64,000 nucleotides of DNA from Armatimonadota bacterium (GTDB taxonomy: Bacteria > Sysuimicrobiota > Sysuimicrobiia > Sysuimicrobiales > Humicultoraceae). Of the stretch, positions 28,158 through 36,656 are shown in pieces; the first letter of the stretch is position 1; each line of letters starts with the position of its first letter. The translations under genes were made by a program, and so were the position numbers. The stretch is from positions 1-64,000 of the forward strand of contig JAVHMA010000020.1 in the NCBI GenBank assembly GCA_031081715.1, written 5' to 3'. A model generated the notes under the pieces. It searched no databases and was not told where the DNA came from. It worked only from the letters and a program-made list of their open reading frames with translations.

Positions 28158-28760
28158 CTACCTGGAAAACGCCGCAGACAGCGGGCACCCCTGGTTGTTC
28201 GCCGTATCGAGGTTCGTCGCGAGCGTCAAAATCGTCTCGCGGGAGTTGCTCGCCAGGGCCGTGTTCACCGCCCCGACGATCTGCGAGGTCGAGTACGCGT
28301 AGGACACGCCCGGGTGCGCGGCGTTCAACAGCGCGGCCACGGCGGCCCGGAGCATGATGCGGGCCGCGCCGTCAAGACCGGCGCCGCCGCCGTACCCGAG
28401 CGCCTGCAGGAACGTCGCGCTCCCGAAGCTCGAGAAGCCGGCCGGGAAGGTGAAGACCGAGCCGAGCGTTGCGCCGGGCGCGTAGCCGGTCGGCCCCCAG
28501 GCCTGCGTGTTGTTCTTCCAGAAGCCGGGTGTGCAACCCCCGAACCGGGCGGTGGGCGTCGGTGTCGGCGGCTTGGGTGTGGGCGTCGGGTCGGACGGCT
28601 TGGGTGTCGGGGTGGCGCCGTCCTTGGGCGTTGCAGTCGGCGCCGGGTCCGCGGCCAGGCCCAGCCTGGTGTCGTCGCCGAACGGCCATCCCGTCGCCAC
28701 GAGCAAGAACGTCACGGCAAGGACGATGGCTGCGGCCTTCCACATACTCTGCTTGTCCAT
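28158..28760 (-). CDS. Secreted/anchored protein with Thr-Pro linker and CTPGFWKN domain
   Basis: A 200-residue exported protein. N-terminal signal/anchor (WKAAAIVLAVTFLLVATG) leads to a low-complexity TPTPKP-type linker (about 38-70), then a compact C-terminal domain. That domain opens with GCTPGFWKNN and contains LQALGYGGGAGLDG and MLRAAVAALLNAAHP, closing with a lone cysteine. Domains opening CTPG(F/Y)WKN occur in surface proteins of several phyla; no function is established to my knowledge. A second in-frame start lies at 28904 behind GGAGG, adding 48 Arg-rich residues. An intrinsic terminator lies between the two starts, so expression looks attenuated. Confidence 0.75.
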   Translation of the reverse strand: MDKQSMWKAAAIVLAVTFLLVATGWPFGDDTRLGLAADPAPTATPKDGATPTPKPSDPTPTPKPPTPTPTARFGGCTPGFWKNNTQAWGPTGYAPGATLGSVFTFPAGFSSFGSATFLQALGYGGGAGLDGAARIMLRAAVAALLNAAHPGVSYAYSTSQIVGAVNTALASNSRETILTLATNLDTANNQGCPLSAAFSR

Positions 28761-28811
28761 AGACTGGCCCCCCTTGCGCGACGGAGCACGCTGGCGCGGC
28801 CCGCCGGCGCC

Positions 28812-28851
28812 GCAGAAAACAGAAAACCCGACCAGACGATCTGGCCGGGTT
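28812..28851 (-). promoter_or_regulatory. Intrinsic terminator in the leader of the CTPGFWKN gene (attenuator)
   Basis: On the minus strand a 12-bp stem (28840-28851 with 28825-28836, one G-U pair, 3-base loop) runs directly into a tract containing TTTTCTGTTTTCTG. This is a textbook intrinsic terminator placed 64 bases upstream of ATG 28760 and downstream of the promoter-like region near 28930-28958. A second perfect 8-bp stem (28865-28872 with 28895-28902) precedes it, and its arms have an alternative partner. No known riboswitch consensus fits. Confidence 0.6.
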
Positions 28852-28928
28852 CGCCACTGGCTCCGCGCAGGCCAGGCGACCAGCGACGAGCGACGCCTGC
28901 GCATCATTGCCTCCAGAACTTGCATGCT

Positions 28929-28958
28929 ATTGTGGGCGTCATTGGCGGCCCCCGTCAA
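28929..28958 (-). promoter_or_regulatory. Promoter for the attenuated leader
   Basis: Minus-strand TTGACG (28953-28958), 18-base spacer, CACAAT (28929-28934). Transcription would begin near 28922, giving a leader of about 160 bases that includes the two hairpins. Confidence 0.45.
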
Positions 28959-29050
28959 GGCAACTCCCGGGGAAGTTTGCGGCACACCGCCGCCGCGTGC
29001 CGGCCCGATCGCGCGCCATGCGCATCGGAAGGAGCCCGGCGCGCGCGCGG

Positions 29051-29079
29051 TGGACCCGGCGCGGACGCCGTGGCATAAT
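29051..29079 (+). promoter_or_regulatory. Promoter reading toward the small coiled-coil gene
   Basis: TGGACC (29051-29056), 17-base spacer, CATAAT (29074-29079): -35 matches 4 of 6 and -10 matches 5 of 6 consensus bases. It would produce about 180 bases of RNA ahead of ATG 29268. I see no gene in 29086-29267, so this is either a long leader or a small RNA. Confidence 0.45.
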
Positions 29080-29267
29080 GGTACCGACAGGCGAGCCAAG
29101 AAGCCTCTGGTCTACAACGATCGCGCCGGGCTCCTCGCAGCAAGCCGGGTCTTCCGTACGACCCCAGCGTTTGACTGCTCCCGATAGTGCGCTGATCTTG
29201 CAGGCGCTCCTGCCGCCTCGCGGCCCCCGAGCGCCACCGCGAGGTGCGCCGGCGGAGGGAGCGTGGC

Positions 29268-29558
29268 ATGTTCGTGGGACACGAGCACCGGCAGGGTCTG
29301 CGGCGCGCGCTGCGCACAAGCGAACGGCTCGCGCGGTCGCACCGGGCGGCGCTGGACGCGGAGCGACGGCAGCGGGCGCGCCAGCGCGCGGTGGTCGAGG
29401 GCGCGCGGCACGCGCACCGCGCGGCGCTACGGAGCGAGCGCGAGCAGATAGCGGCCCTACGCCAGGAGCACAAGGCGGCCGCGGCGCAGTTGCGGTGGCT
29501 GGTGGCGCTGGCGGAGCGGGTGGCCGCAATGCGGGCTGGACGGGGCCGGGCGCGCTAG
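29268..29558 (+). CDS. Small Ala/Arg-rich predicted coiled-coil protein
   Basis: A 96-residue, strongly basic protein predicted to be one long helix: heptad-like stretches such as RRALRTSERLARSHRAALDA and SEREQIAALRQEHKAAAAQL. No homologue family is recognised. A GGAGGG eight bases before ATG 29268 and the upstream promoter support it being real. Its stop ends one base before the 3' end of the opposite-strand tRNA-Pro gene. It could bind nucleic acid or be structural; this is unknown. Confidence 0.5.
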   Translation: MFVGHEHRQGLRRALRTSERLARSHRAALDAERRQRARQRAVVEGARHAHRAALRSEREQIAALRQEHKAAAAQLRWLVALAERVAAMRAGRGRAR

Positions 29559-29559
29559 G

Positions 29560-29636
29560 TGGTCGGGGCGGCCCGATTCGAACGGGCGACCTTCTGGTCC
29601 CAAACCAGACGCGCTACCGGGCTGCGCTACGCCCCG
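29560..29636 (-). tRNA. tRNA-Pro (anticodon TGG)
   Basis: On the minus strand: acceptor CGGGGCG pairing CGCCCCG, anticodon stem TCTGG/CCAGA with loop TTTGGGA (TGG at 34-36), T arm GCCCG-TTCGAAT-CGGGC, A discriminator and encoded CCA (29560-29562). All stems pair, and the gene is intact at 77 bases. Confidence 0.96.
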
Positions 29637-29766
29637 ACGCCCGCATCGTAGCAGAAGCCTGCGCCGCCGGCCAGGGGCCAAGGCCCGGTTGGGAGCCGCC
29701 GGCCGGGAGGACGCCCCGCCTGGTGCCTGGAACTCACCGGCATCCCCTTGGTGTGGTGACCCGGCG

Positions 29767-31407
29767 ATGACCTCAGAGGCCTTCGAGCAGCTCGCGCACG
29801 GCTTCCTGGCGGATTACCTCGAGTTCTACCCGGCGACCGGCGCCTGGCTGGGCCTGCACGTCTATGACGGCCGACCGGGCGACTTCGGCCCGCCTGCGGT
29901 GGACGCGTTCCTGCGCACGCTCGACGCCTGGGACCGCCGGCTGGCCGCGCTCGACCCGCCGCCCTCCGACAGCCAGGCGGTCCACGACGCCGCCCTGATC
30001 CGTCTGACCATCGCCCAGGAGCGGTTCCGCTGGCAGACACTGCGCGAGCACGAGTGGAACCCGATCTGGTGGAGCGGCCTGCTCGACCTCACGCACTACC
30101 TGAAGCGCGACTACGCGCCGCTGGTCGAGCGGCTGAACGCGCTCGCGGCCCATCTCGAGGAAACGCCGCGCGTGCTGGAACAGATGCGGGCGGCGCTGCG
30201 GCGGCCGCTGGCCAGGCCGATCGCCGAGACCGCGGTCGAGGTGTTCTCGGGCCACCTGGCGTTCTACGCCGACGAGTTGCCCGCGTACGCCTCCGGGGCG
30301 GACGACCCGCGCGTCCGCGCGCGGCTCGAGGCCGCGCACGCCGCGGCCCTCGACGCGGTGCGCGACGCCTGCGACTGGCTCGCCGGCCTCCGCGACCGTG
30401 CCGACGGGGGCTTCGCCATCGGCGAGGCCGCGTTCGCCGAGATGCTGCGGACCGGCGAGATGGTGGACGTTCCGCTGGACGCGCTCCAGCGCCTGGGCGA
30501 GGCCGAGATGGCGCGCCTGACCGCCGACCTGGTCGAGACCGCCGCGCGCGTCGACCCCGGCGCATCGCCGCGCGAGGTCATGGCGCGGCTCGGCCGCCAC
30601 CACCCGAGCGAAGCGACGCTCCTCGTGGAGGTCCGGGCGCTGCTCGACGAGCTCCGCCGGTTCCTGGTCGAGCGCGAGATCATCACCCTGCCCGGCGAGG
30701 TGCGGCCGATCGTCGAGGAGACACCGCGGTTCGCGCGCTGGGCGTTCGCCATGATGGACACCGCCGGCCCGTTCGAGCAGACGGCCACCGAGTCGTTCTA
30801 CTACGTGACGCCACCCGAGCCGGCCTGGCCACCGGAACGGCGCGAGGAGTGGCTCTCGAAGTTCGACTACGCGACGCTGAAGGCCGTGAGCATTCACGAG
30901 GCCTACCCTGGGCACTTCGTCCACTTCATGCACGTGCGGCGGGCGCCGTCCGCGGTCGCACGGGTGATGACGGCCTACTCGTTCGTCGAGGGCTGGGCGC
31001 ACTACACGGAGGAGATGATGCTCGAGGCCGGCGTCGACCCACGCCCGGAGTTCCGGCTCGCCTGTCTGGGTGAGGCGCTGGTCCGCGCGGTGCGCTACCT
31101 GGTCGCGATCGGCATGCACACCGGCGAGATGCGCGTGGACGAGGCCGCGCGGCTGTTCGAGACCCGGGCGTTCCTGGAGCCGCTGCCCGCCCGCAAGGAG
31201 GCCGAGCGCGGTACCTTCGACCCGGGCTATCTGAACTATACGCTGGGGAAGCTCATGATGCGCCGGCTGCGCGACGACTACCGCACCGAGCGCGGCGCGG
31301 CGTTTGCGCTCCGCGAGTTCCACGACCGGCTCGTGGCGCTTGGTGCGCCTCCGGTGCCGCTCGCGCGCCGGGCGCTGCTGGCCGACGCCTCGAGCCCGGC
31401 GCTGTAG
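29767..31407 (+). CDS. DUF885 family protein, probable zinc metallopeptidase
   Basis: A 546-residue, largely helical DUF885 protein. The conserved zinc-peptidase-like motif is SIHEAYPGHFVHF (HExxxGH variant HEAYPGH) at about residue 378, with a downstream glutamate in SFVEGWAHYTEEMM acting as the third ligand candidate. The N-terminus LADYLEFYPATGAWLGLH is typical. No signal peptide is seen, so it is likely cytoplasmic. DUF885 proteins are related to M32-type carboxypeptidases by motif; substrates are poorly known. A peptide role fits the other peptidases in this window. Confidence 0.88.
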   Translation: MTSEAFEQLAHGFLADYLEFYPATGAWLGLHVYDGRPGDFGPPAVDAFLRTLDAWDRRLAALDPPPSDSQAVHDAALIRLTIAQERFRWQTLREHEWNPIWWSGLLDLTHYLKRDYAPLVERLNALAAHLEETPRVLEQMRAALRRPLARPIAETAVEVFSGHLAFYADELPAYASGADDPRVRARLEAAHAAALDAVRDACDWLAGLRDRADGGFAIGEAAFAEMLRTGEMVDVPLDALQRLGEAEMARLTADLVETAARVDPGASPREVMARLGRHHPSEATLLVEVRALLDELRRFLVEREIITLPGEVRPIVEETPRFARWAFAMMDTAGPFEQTATESFYYVTPPEPAWPPERREEWLSKFDYATLKAVSIHEAYPGHFVHFMHVRRAPSAVARVMTAYSFVEGWAHYTEEMMLEAGVDPRPEFRLACLGEALVRAVRYLVAIGMHTGEMRVDEAARLFETRAFLEPLPARKEAERGTFDPGYLNYTLGKLMMRRLRDDYRTERGAAFALREFHDRLVALGAPPVPLARRALLADASSPAL

Positions 31408-31411
31408 CCGA

Positions 31412-32176
31412 CTACTCCTGCTTCTGGCGGGCCTTGCGCAGCGCCTCGGCCTTGGCCCGGGCCGCGGCCAGGCGCTCCTCGCGGCTCATCGATTCGACGT
31501 CGGGCGCCGGGGTGGACGCGGCCGCCGCCGCGGCGGGCTCGGGCCGCGCGGGTGCGGGTGGAGTCTCGGGGCCGGCCTCGGGCTGTGCCGGGACGGGCTG
31601 CGCCGCGGCCGGCTGGGCCGCGGGCGCCGCCGGGCGAGCCGCCGGCGTCTTGGCCGCGGCCTCCCGCGCCAGCTCGGTGGTACGCGGGGGCCGGACCTGC
31701 TCACGGCCGAGGAAGTCCGCGGCAAGGTGCCGCTGGAGGACCGCGGCGACCTCGCTCAACCTGGCCTGATCGCCGGCCATCGCCGCCGCCACGATGTCGC
31801 GGTCGAGCCGGTAGGACTCCAGCCGCGTGCCGTTGCTGAAGTGCACCAGCGGATGGCCTTTGGAGTCCTCGAGCACCAGGACCGAGACCGGCGGCGACGG
31901 CCCCAGGCGCCGCACGAGGTCCTCGGCGACGCGCGCAACCCACTCCCGCTTCCCCTCCGCCACCTGGCCGGGTCCGGGGAAGATCGTGGCGGCCACCGAG
32001 CGGCCCGCGAGCGGGTTCGGGTCCAGCGCCGAGGGCTTGCGCTCGGCGCGACGCTTCTTCGCAGCTTCGCTCGCGCTCGCGAACGTGTCCAGCGAGGCCA
32101 CGATAAACGCAAAGATGTAGAAGACGAAGACCGCGAACGTAAGTGCCCAGTAGCGCAGGAAGGCTCCGAAGTCCAT
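31412..32176 (-). CDS. Membrane-anchored Ala/Pro-rich hypothetical protein
   Basis: A 254-residue protein not recognised. One N-terminal helix (LRYWALTFAVFVFYIFAFIV), a soluble domain (about 55-160, containing VSVLVLEDSKGHPLVHFSNG and YRLDRDIVAAAMAG), an Ala/Pro-rich linker (about 175-225), and a charged helical tail (SREERLAAARAKAEALRKAR). It resembles a single-pass protein with a cytoplasmic or periplasmic linker. It follows rdgB by 73 bases in the rph-rdgB direction and overlaps nothing. The GGGGG tract before ATG 32176 is a weak ribosome-binding site. Confidence 0.6.
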   Translation of the reverse strand: MDFGAFLRYWALTFAVFVFYIFAFIVASLDTFASASEAAKKRRAERKPSALDPNPLAGRSVAATIFPGPGQVAEGKREWVARVAEDLVRRLGPSPPVSVLVLEDSKGHPLVHFSNGTRLESYRLDRDIVAAAMAGDQARLSEVAAVLQRHLAADFLGREQVRPPRTTELAREAAAKTPAARPAAPAAQPAAAQPVPAQPEAGPETPPAPARPEPAAAAAASTPAPDVESMSREERLAAARAKAEALRKARQKQE

Positions 32177-32249
32177 CCGATCCCCCGGTTCCGTCTCGCC
32201 CGTCGTGCGACTATTTGGTCGCCGCGCGAAGGTCTTCCTGCCGCGCACC

Positions 32250-32864
32250 TCACCCGGCCGCCAGCTCGACCAGGTATGCGCGCGCCGCAGCCAGCGCCTT
32301 CGCGCGATGGCTGATCTGGTTCTTCACTTCGGGGGGAAGCTCGGCCATCGTGCGGCCGTAGGCCGGCACGATGAAGATCGGATCGTAGCCGAAGCCGCCC
32401 TCGCCCCTCGGTCCCTCGGCGATGCGGCCCTCGCAGGCGCCCTCGAACGTGCGCACCGCGCCCCCCGGCGAGGCGACCGCGATCACAGCGCGGTAGCGCG
32501 CCGTGCGCAGCCCCTCGGCCAGGCCGCGCAACCGCGCGAGCACCCACCGGTTGCGGTCGTCGTCGCTCGCCGCCGGCCCGAGGAAGGTCGCGGAGTCCAC
32601 GCCCGGCGCGCCGCCGAGCGCGTCCACCTCGAGCCCGCTGTCATCGGCCAGGGCCACCTGCCCGGTCGCCTGCGCGACCGCCACGGCCTTGCCGACCGCG
32701 TTCTCGGCGAAGGTACGGCCGACCTCAGGCAAGACCGGCACGTCGGGGTAGTCGTCGAGCGTCCGCACGCGTACCGGCAGGTCGGCGAGCAGCGCCTCGA
32801 GCTCGCGGGCCTTGCCGCGGTTGCGGGTCGCCAGCACGAGGACCAACGGCGTCCGGTCGGCCAT
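32250..32864 (-). CDS. rdgB: RdgB/HAM1 family XTP/dITP diphosphatase
   Basis: A 204-residue housekeeping enzyme that hydrolyses XTP, dITP and ITP to monophosphates, keeping deaminated purines out of DNA and RNA. Signatures: VLVLATRNRGKARELEALL, FAENAVGKAVAVAQATG, LADDSGLEVDALGGAPGVDS, and FGYDPIFIVPAYGRTMAEL, all at the expected positions. The final KNQISHRAKAL is the usual C-terminal motif. It lies 14 bases after rph, the common rph-rdgB pairing. Confidence 0.96.
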   Translation of the reverse strand: MADRTPLVLVLATRNRGKARELEALLADLPVRVRTLDDYPDVPVLPEVGRTFAENAVGKAVAVAQATGQVALADDSGLEVDALGGAPGVDSATFLGPAASDDDRNRWVLARLRGLAEGLRTARYRAVIAVASPGGAVRTFEGACEGRIAEGPRGEGGFGYDPIFIVPAYGRTMAELPPEVKNQISHRAKALAAARAYLVELAAG

Positions 32865-32878
32865 CGGGCCGGCGCCGG

Positions 32879-33613
<735 letters not shown>

Positions 33614-33682
33614 GCGTGCGCTCCAGGTGAGTGCGGCGTGGCGTCGCCGCTGGATTCGCGGCGGCCGCGACGGGTTCCTGGC

Positions 33683-35482
33683 CTAGTGCGCCGGGACCGG
33701 GTAGACGGCCAGGAAGCGCTGCACCGCCCGGCTCACCGCTTCGGCGAGCCGCTGCCGGAACGCGGCCTGGCGCAGGCGCGCCTCCTCGTCGGCGTTGGAG
33801 AGGTAGGCGACCTCCACGAGCACCGCGGGCATGTCCGCCTCGCGCAGCACCAGGAAGTTCGCGGTGCGCACGCCCCGGTTGGCCAGGCCCTGCACGCGAC
33901 CGAGCTCCTCCTGGATGAGCTGCGCCAGGACCAGGCTCTGCGGCGACAGGTAATAGGTCTCCGACCCGGCCACCGCCGGCCGGGTCGAGGCGTTGGCGTG
34001 GATGCTCACGAACACCGAGGCGCCCTGCTGCTTCGCGGCCCGCGGGCGGTCCGGGAGGTCCACGAAGGTGTCGGTCTCGCGCGTCATGACCACGCGGACG
34101 CCGGCGCGCACCAGCAGCTCGCGTACGCGCTGCGCGATGTCGAGGACCACGTCCTTCTCCTGGAGACCGGTCGGGCCGATCGCGCCCGGGTCACGGCCGC
34201 CGTGGCCGGCGTCGATGGCGACCACGTGCGCGCGCAGCGACGGTTCGGGAATCTCCACGACCAGGAACTGACCGGCATCGCCGCCCGCAAAGACCGTGTA
34301 GGCCGTCTTCCGGCGCAGCACCACCACCACGCGTGTCACGTTGGGCTCGGTCTGGAACTGCGCCGCGCGCACCTCCTCCACCACCGCGCCCGCCACCGGA
34401 ATCTCCTGCTTGACCGGCACGAAGATCGCGTCGGCCACGTCCACCACGATGCGGTCGGGCTCGGGCAGCTCGCGCACGGTGTAGGTGAGCGGCGTGGTCC
34501 CCTCGACGATGACGCGGAATCGCGCGCTGAGTTGCTCGACGCGCACCTGGCGGATTCGAGGGAGCCCGTCGTCGGGGGCGGGCTCGGCGGGCGCCACGGG
34601 CGCCTCATGCGTGGAGGGCGGCTCCTGGGCCGGCGTGATCGCGGGCGGCCCCGCGGCAACGGGCGGCGAGGGCGCGACATCGGGCGCCGGCGGCGGAGGC
34701 TGGGGCGCGGCCACGGGCGGCGCGGGCGGCCGGGTCTGCGCCGCGGGCGCACCGAGCGGGCGCACCTCGAGGAGGAGCGCGAACGAGTCGGGCGCGGCGA
34801 GCACCCGCGCGTCCACGGCGCGGTCGAGGTCGAAGACTACCCGTGTGACGTAGGGTTTGGTCTGGAACTGGCCCGCACGCACCCGCACGACGCCGGCATC
34901 GCCCACCGGATGATCCTGGTCAGGCAGGCGAAAGGCGCCGCCGTGCAGGTCGACCACCAGGCGCTCGGGGTCGGGCAAGCGGCGGGTCTCGGCGCGCAGC
35001 GGCCCGGTCGCCTCCAGCACGACCCGCACCGCGCCGTCGGCGCGGCGCACCTGAAGCGCCGTGATCTGGGAGGCGACGTGCAGGACGCGCGCGTCGTCGT
35101 CGTGGCGCACCCAGGCGCCAAGCAGCATGAACACCGCGTGCGCCGGGACGTAGGGCACCGCTCCGATGACCACCGGCGCGACCGGCAGGGGCCGCGCCCG
35201 GCCGTTGACGTCGGCCGTGGCCTCGCCCACACGCAGGCGAATCGCCAAACCGGTCCGGTTGGTGATGAGGATCGTGCGGTCGGCGGGACGCCAGACCGCC
35301 GCGGCGCCGAAGTGCTCGAAGACACGCACCGCCGGAACCATCAACTGGCCGGCCTGCGTAACCGCAGGCGCGGCCAGCGACGCCGGCACGCCATTCACGA
35401 TGACCCGGACTCCGGGCTCGGCCGCGGCAGGCCACGCCGCCGCGAGCACGAGCGCCAGCGTCCACGGAACGACTCCTCGCAT
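33683..35482 (-). CDS. N-acetylmuramoyl-L-alanine amidase with copper-amine-oxidase-like and two AMIN domains
   Basis: A 599-residue exported cell-wall hydrolase. Signal peptide about 1-21 (ending WPAAAEP), a Cu_amine_oxidN1-like domain (about 25-130), AMIN domain 1 (about 133-235), a Pro/Ala linker (about 240-305), AMIN domain 2 (about 315-410) and a C-terminal Amidase_3 zinc domain (about 418-595). Catalytic motifs: VVAIDAGHGGRDPGAIG, LQEKDVVLDIA, VSIHANAS and LVEVAYLSN. It cleaves the amide between muramic acid and L-Ala. AMIN domains localise such enzymes to septal or periplasmic sites. A GAAA-looped hairpin lies 3 bases before ATG 35482. Confidence 0.92.
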   Translation of the reverse strand: MRGVVPWTLALVLAAAWPAAAEPGVRVIVNGVPASLAAPAVTQAGQLMVPAVRVFEHFGAAAVWRPADRTILITNRTGLAIRLRVGEATADVNGRARPLPVAPVVIGAVPYVPAHAVFMLLGAWVRHDDDARVLHVASQITALQVRRADGAVRVVLEATGPLRAETRRLPDPERLVVDLHGGAFRLPDQDHPVGDAGVVRVRAGQFQTKPYVTRVVFDLDRAVDARVLAAPDSFALLLEVRPLGAPAAQTRPPAPPVAAPQPPPPAPDVAPSPPVAAGPPAITPAQEPPSTHEAPVAPAEPAPDDGLPRIRQVRVEQLSARFRVIVEGTTPLTYTVRELPEPDRIVVDVADAIFVPVKQEIPVAGAVVEEVRAAQFQTEPNVTRVVVVLRRKTAYTVFAGGDAGQFLVVEIPEPSLRAHVVAIDAGHGGRDPGAIGPTGLQEKDVVLDIAQRVRELLVRAGVRVVMTRETDTFVDLPDRPRAAKQQGASVFVSIHANASTRPAVAGSETYYLSPQSLVLAQLIQEELGRVQGLANRGVRTANFLVLREADMPAVLVEVAYLSNADEEARLRQAAFRQRLAEAVSRAVQRFLAVYPVPAH

Positions 35483-35485
35483 GCA

Positions 35486-35501
35486 GCACCGTTTCCGGTG
35501 C
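35486..35501 (-). promoter_or_regulatory. GAAA-tetraloop hairpin at the start of the amidase mRNA
   Basis: Minus-strand GCACCG-GAAA-CGGTGC is a six-pair stem with a GNRA tetraloop, ending 3 bases before ATG 35482, where a Shine-Dalgarno would be expected. A GGGAGG occurs further upstream. It may affect translation initiation or be an RNA-protein or RNA-RNA docking element; no evidence distinguishes these. Confidence 0.35.
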
Positions 35502-35639
35502 GCCGACCACCCTCCCCAGGCCTTAACTGCCCCGCGTGCCTCTCCCGTAAGTCCTGCTCGTTCGTCGCGGTGGGAGGAACTCCTGCCCGCCCCGAATCTC
35601 CCCGGGGTCGCCAGTGGCCACGCGGGGGGAGGTATGGGC

Positions 35640-36650
35640 ATGCGCGTGGACGCGCGCCTGGTGTACGACACGCTCCACGAGGTACCGGCCATCACCGCGG
35701 CCGCCGAACGCCTGGGCTTCGACGGCCTGTGGACCAGCGAGACGACTCACGACCCGTTCCTGGGGCTCGCGCTCGCGGCGGCGCAGTCGACGCGGCTGGA
35801 GCTTGGCACCGCCATCGCACTCGCCTTCACCCGAAGCCCCACGGTGCTGGCGCACACCGCGTGGGACCTGGCGCAACTGACGGCCGGGCGTTTCGCGCTC
35901 GGACTGGGCACCCAGGTGCGCGCGCACGTGGTGCGGCGCTTCGGCGGCACGTGGGAGCGGCCGCTGCGGCGACTGCGCGACGTCGTGGGCGCGATCCGCG
36001 CGGTGTGGGCGGCGTGGGCGGAGGGCCGCCCGCTCGACTACCGCAGCCGCCATGTCACGCTCACGCTGATGACGCCGTTCTTCACCCCCCCGGGCCCGGC
36101 GCCTGCGGGCCTACGCGTCGAGATCGCGGGCGTGGGCGCGGGCATGTGCCGGCTGGCCGGCGAGATCGCGGACGGGTTCCACGTGCACCCCTTCCACACG
36201 CGGCGGTACCTCCGCGAGGTCATCCTGCCGCAGCTGGCGGCCGGCCGGGCCCGCCGCGGCCGGGCGCGAGGCGACGTGCGGATCATGGCAAGCGTCTTCG
36301 TCGCCACGGGCACGCCCACCGAGGTAGCGACGGGGCTCGCCGCGGTCCGCCGGCACGTGGCGTTCTACGCGTCCACGCCGGCCTACCGGCCGGTGCTCGA
36401 CCTGCACGGGTGGGGCGAGGTCGGCGAGCGGCTCAGCCGGCTCGCCGCGCGCGGCGCGTGGGAGGAGATGCCGGCGTCGGTCCCCGACGGCCTGCTGGAC
36501 GCGTGCGCCCTGTGGGGTTCCCCCGACGAGGTGGGCGCCCGGCTGCGCGCCGAGTACGGTGAACTGGCCGACCGAGTGGCGCCCTACGAAGACCTGGTGC
36601 CGGGCCGGCGCGAGGCCGCCTGGAGGGCGCTGCTGACCGCAGCGCGGTAG
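35640..36650 (+). CDS. LLM-class (probably F420-type) oxidoreductase, third copy
   Basis: A 336-residue LLM TIM-barrel protein: RVDARLVYDTLHEVPAITAA, FDGLWTSETTHDPFLGLALA, RLELGTAIALAFTRSPTVLAH, and the cofactor loop TAGRFALGLGTQVRAHVVRRF. The THDPFLGLALAA segment and overall shape match the TIGR03617-like F420-dependent group. ATG 35640 is chosen because GGAGG lies seven bases upstream; ATG 35634 is too close. It stands alone, flanked by cell-wall and peptidase genes, and is distinct from the two copies near 9 kb. Substrate unknown. Confidence 0.88.
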   Translation: MRVDARLVYDTLHEVPAITAAAERLGFDGLWTSETTHDPFLGLALAAAQSTRLELGTAIALAFTRSPTVLAHTAWDLAQLTAGRFALGLGTQVRAHVVRRFGGTWERPLRRLRDVVGAIRAVWAAWAEGRPLDYRSRHVTLTLMTPFFTPPGPAPAGLRVEIAGVGAGMCRLAGEIADGFHVHPFHTRRYLREVILPQLAAGRARRGRARGDVRIMASVFVATGTPTEVATGLAAVRRHVAFYASTPAYRPVLDLHGWGEVGERLSRLAARGAWEEMPASVPDGLLDACALWGSPDEVGARLRAEYGELADRVAPYEDLVPGRREAAWRALLTAAR

Positions 36651-36656
36651 GACCAC

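Noticed and set aside
28761-28930. GEMM (c-di-GMP-I), cobalamin or SAM riboswitch in the CTPGFWKN leader
   Set aside because: None of the conserved cores (such as ACGCAAAGCC for GEMM) can be found on either strand; only hairpins plus terminator remain.
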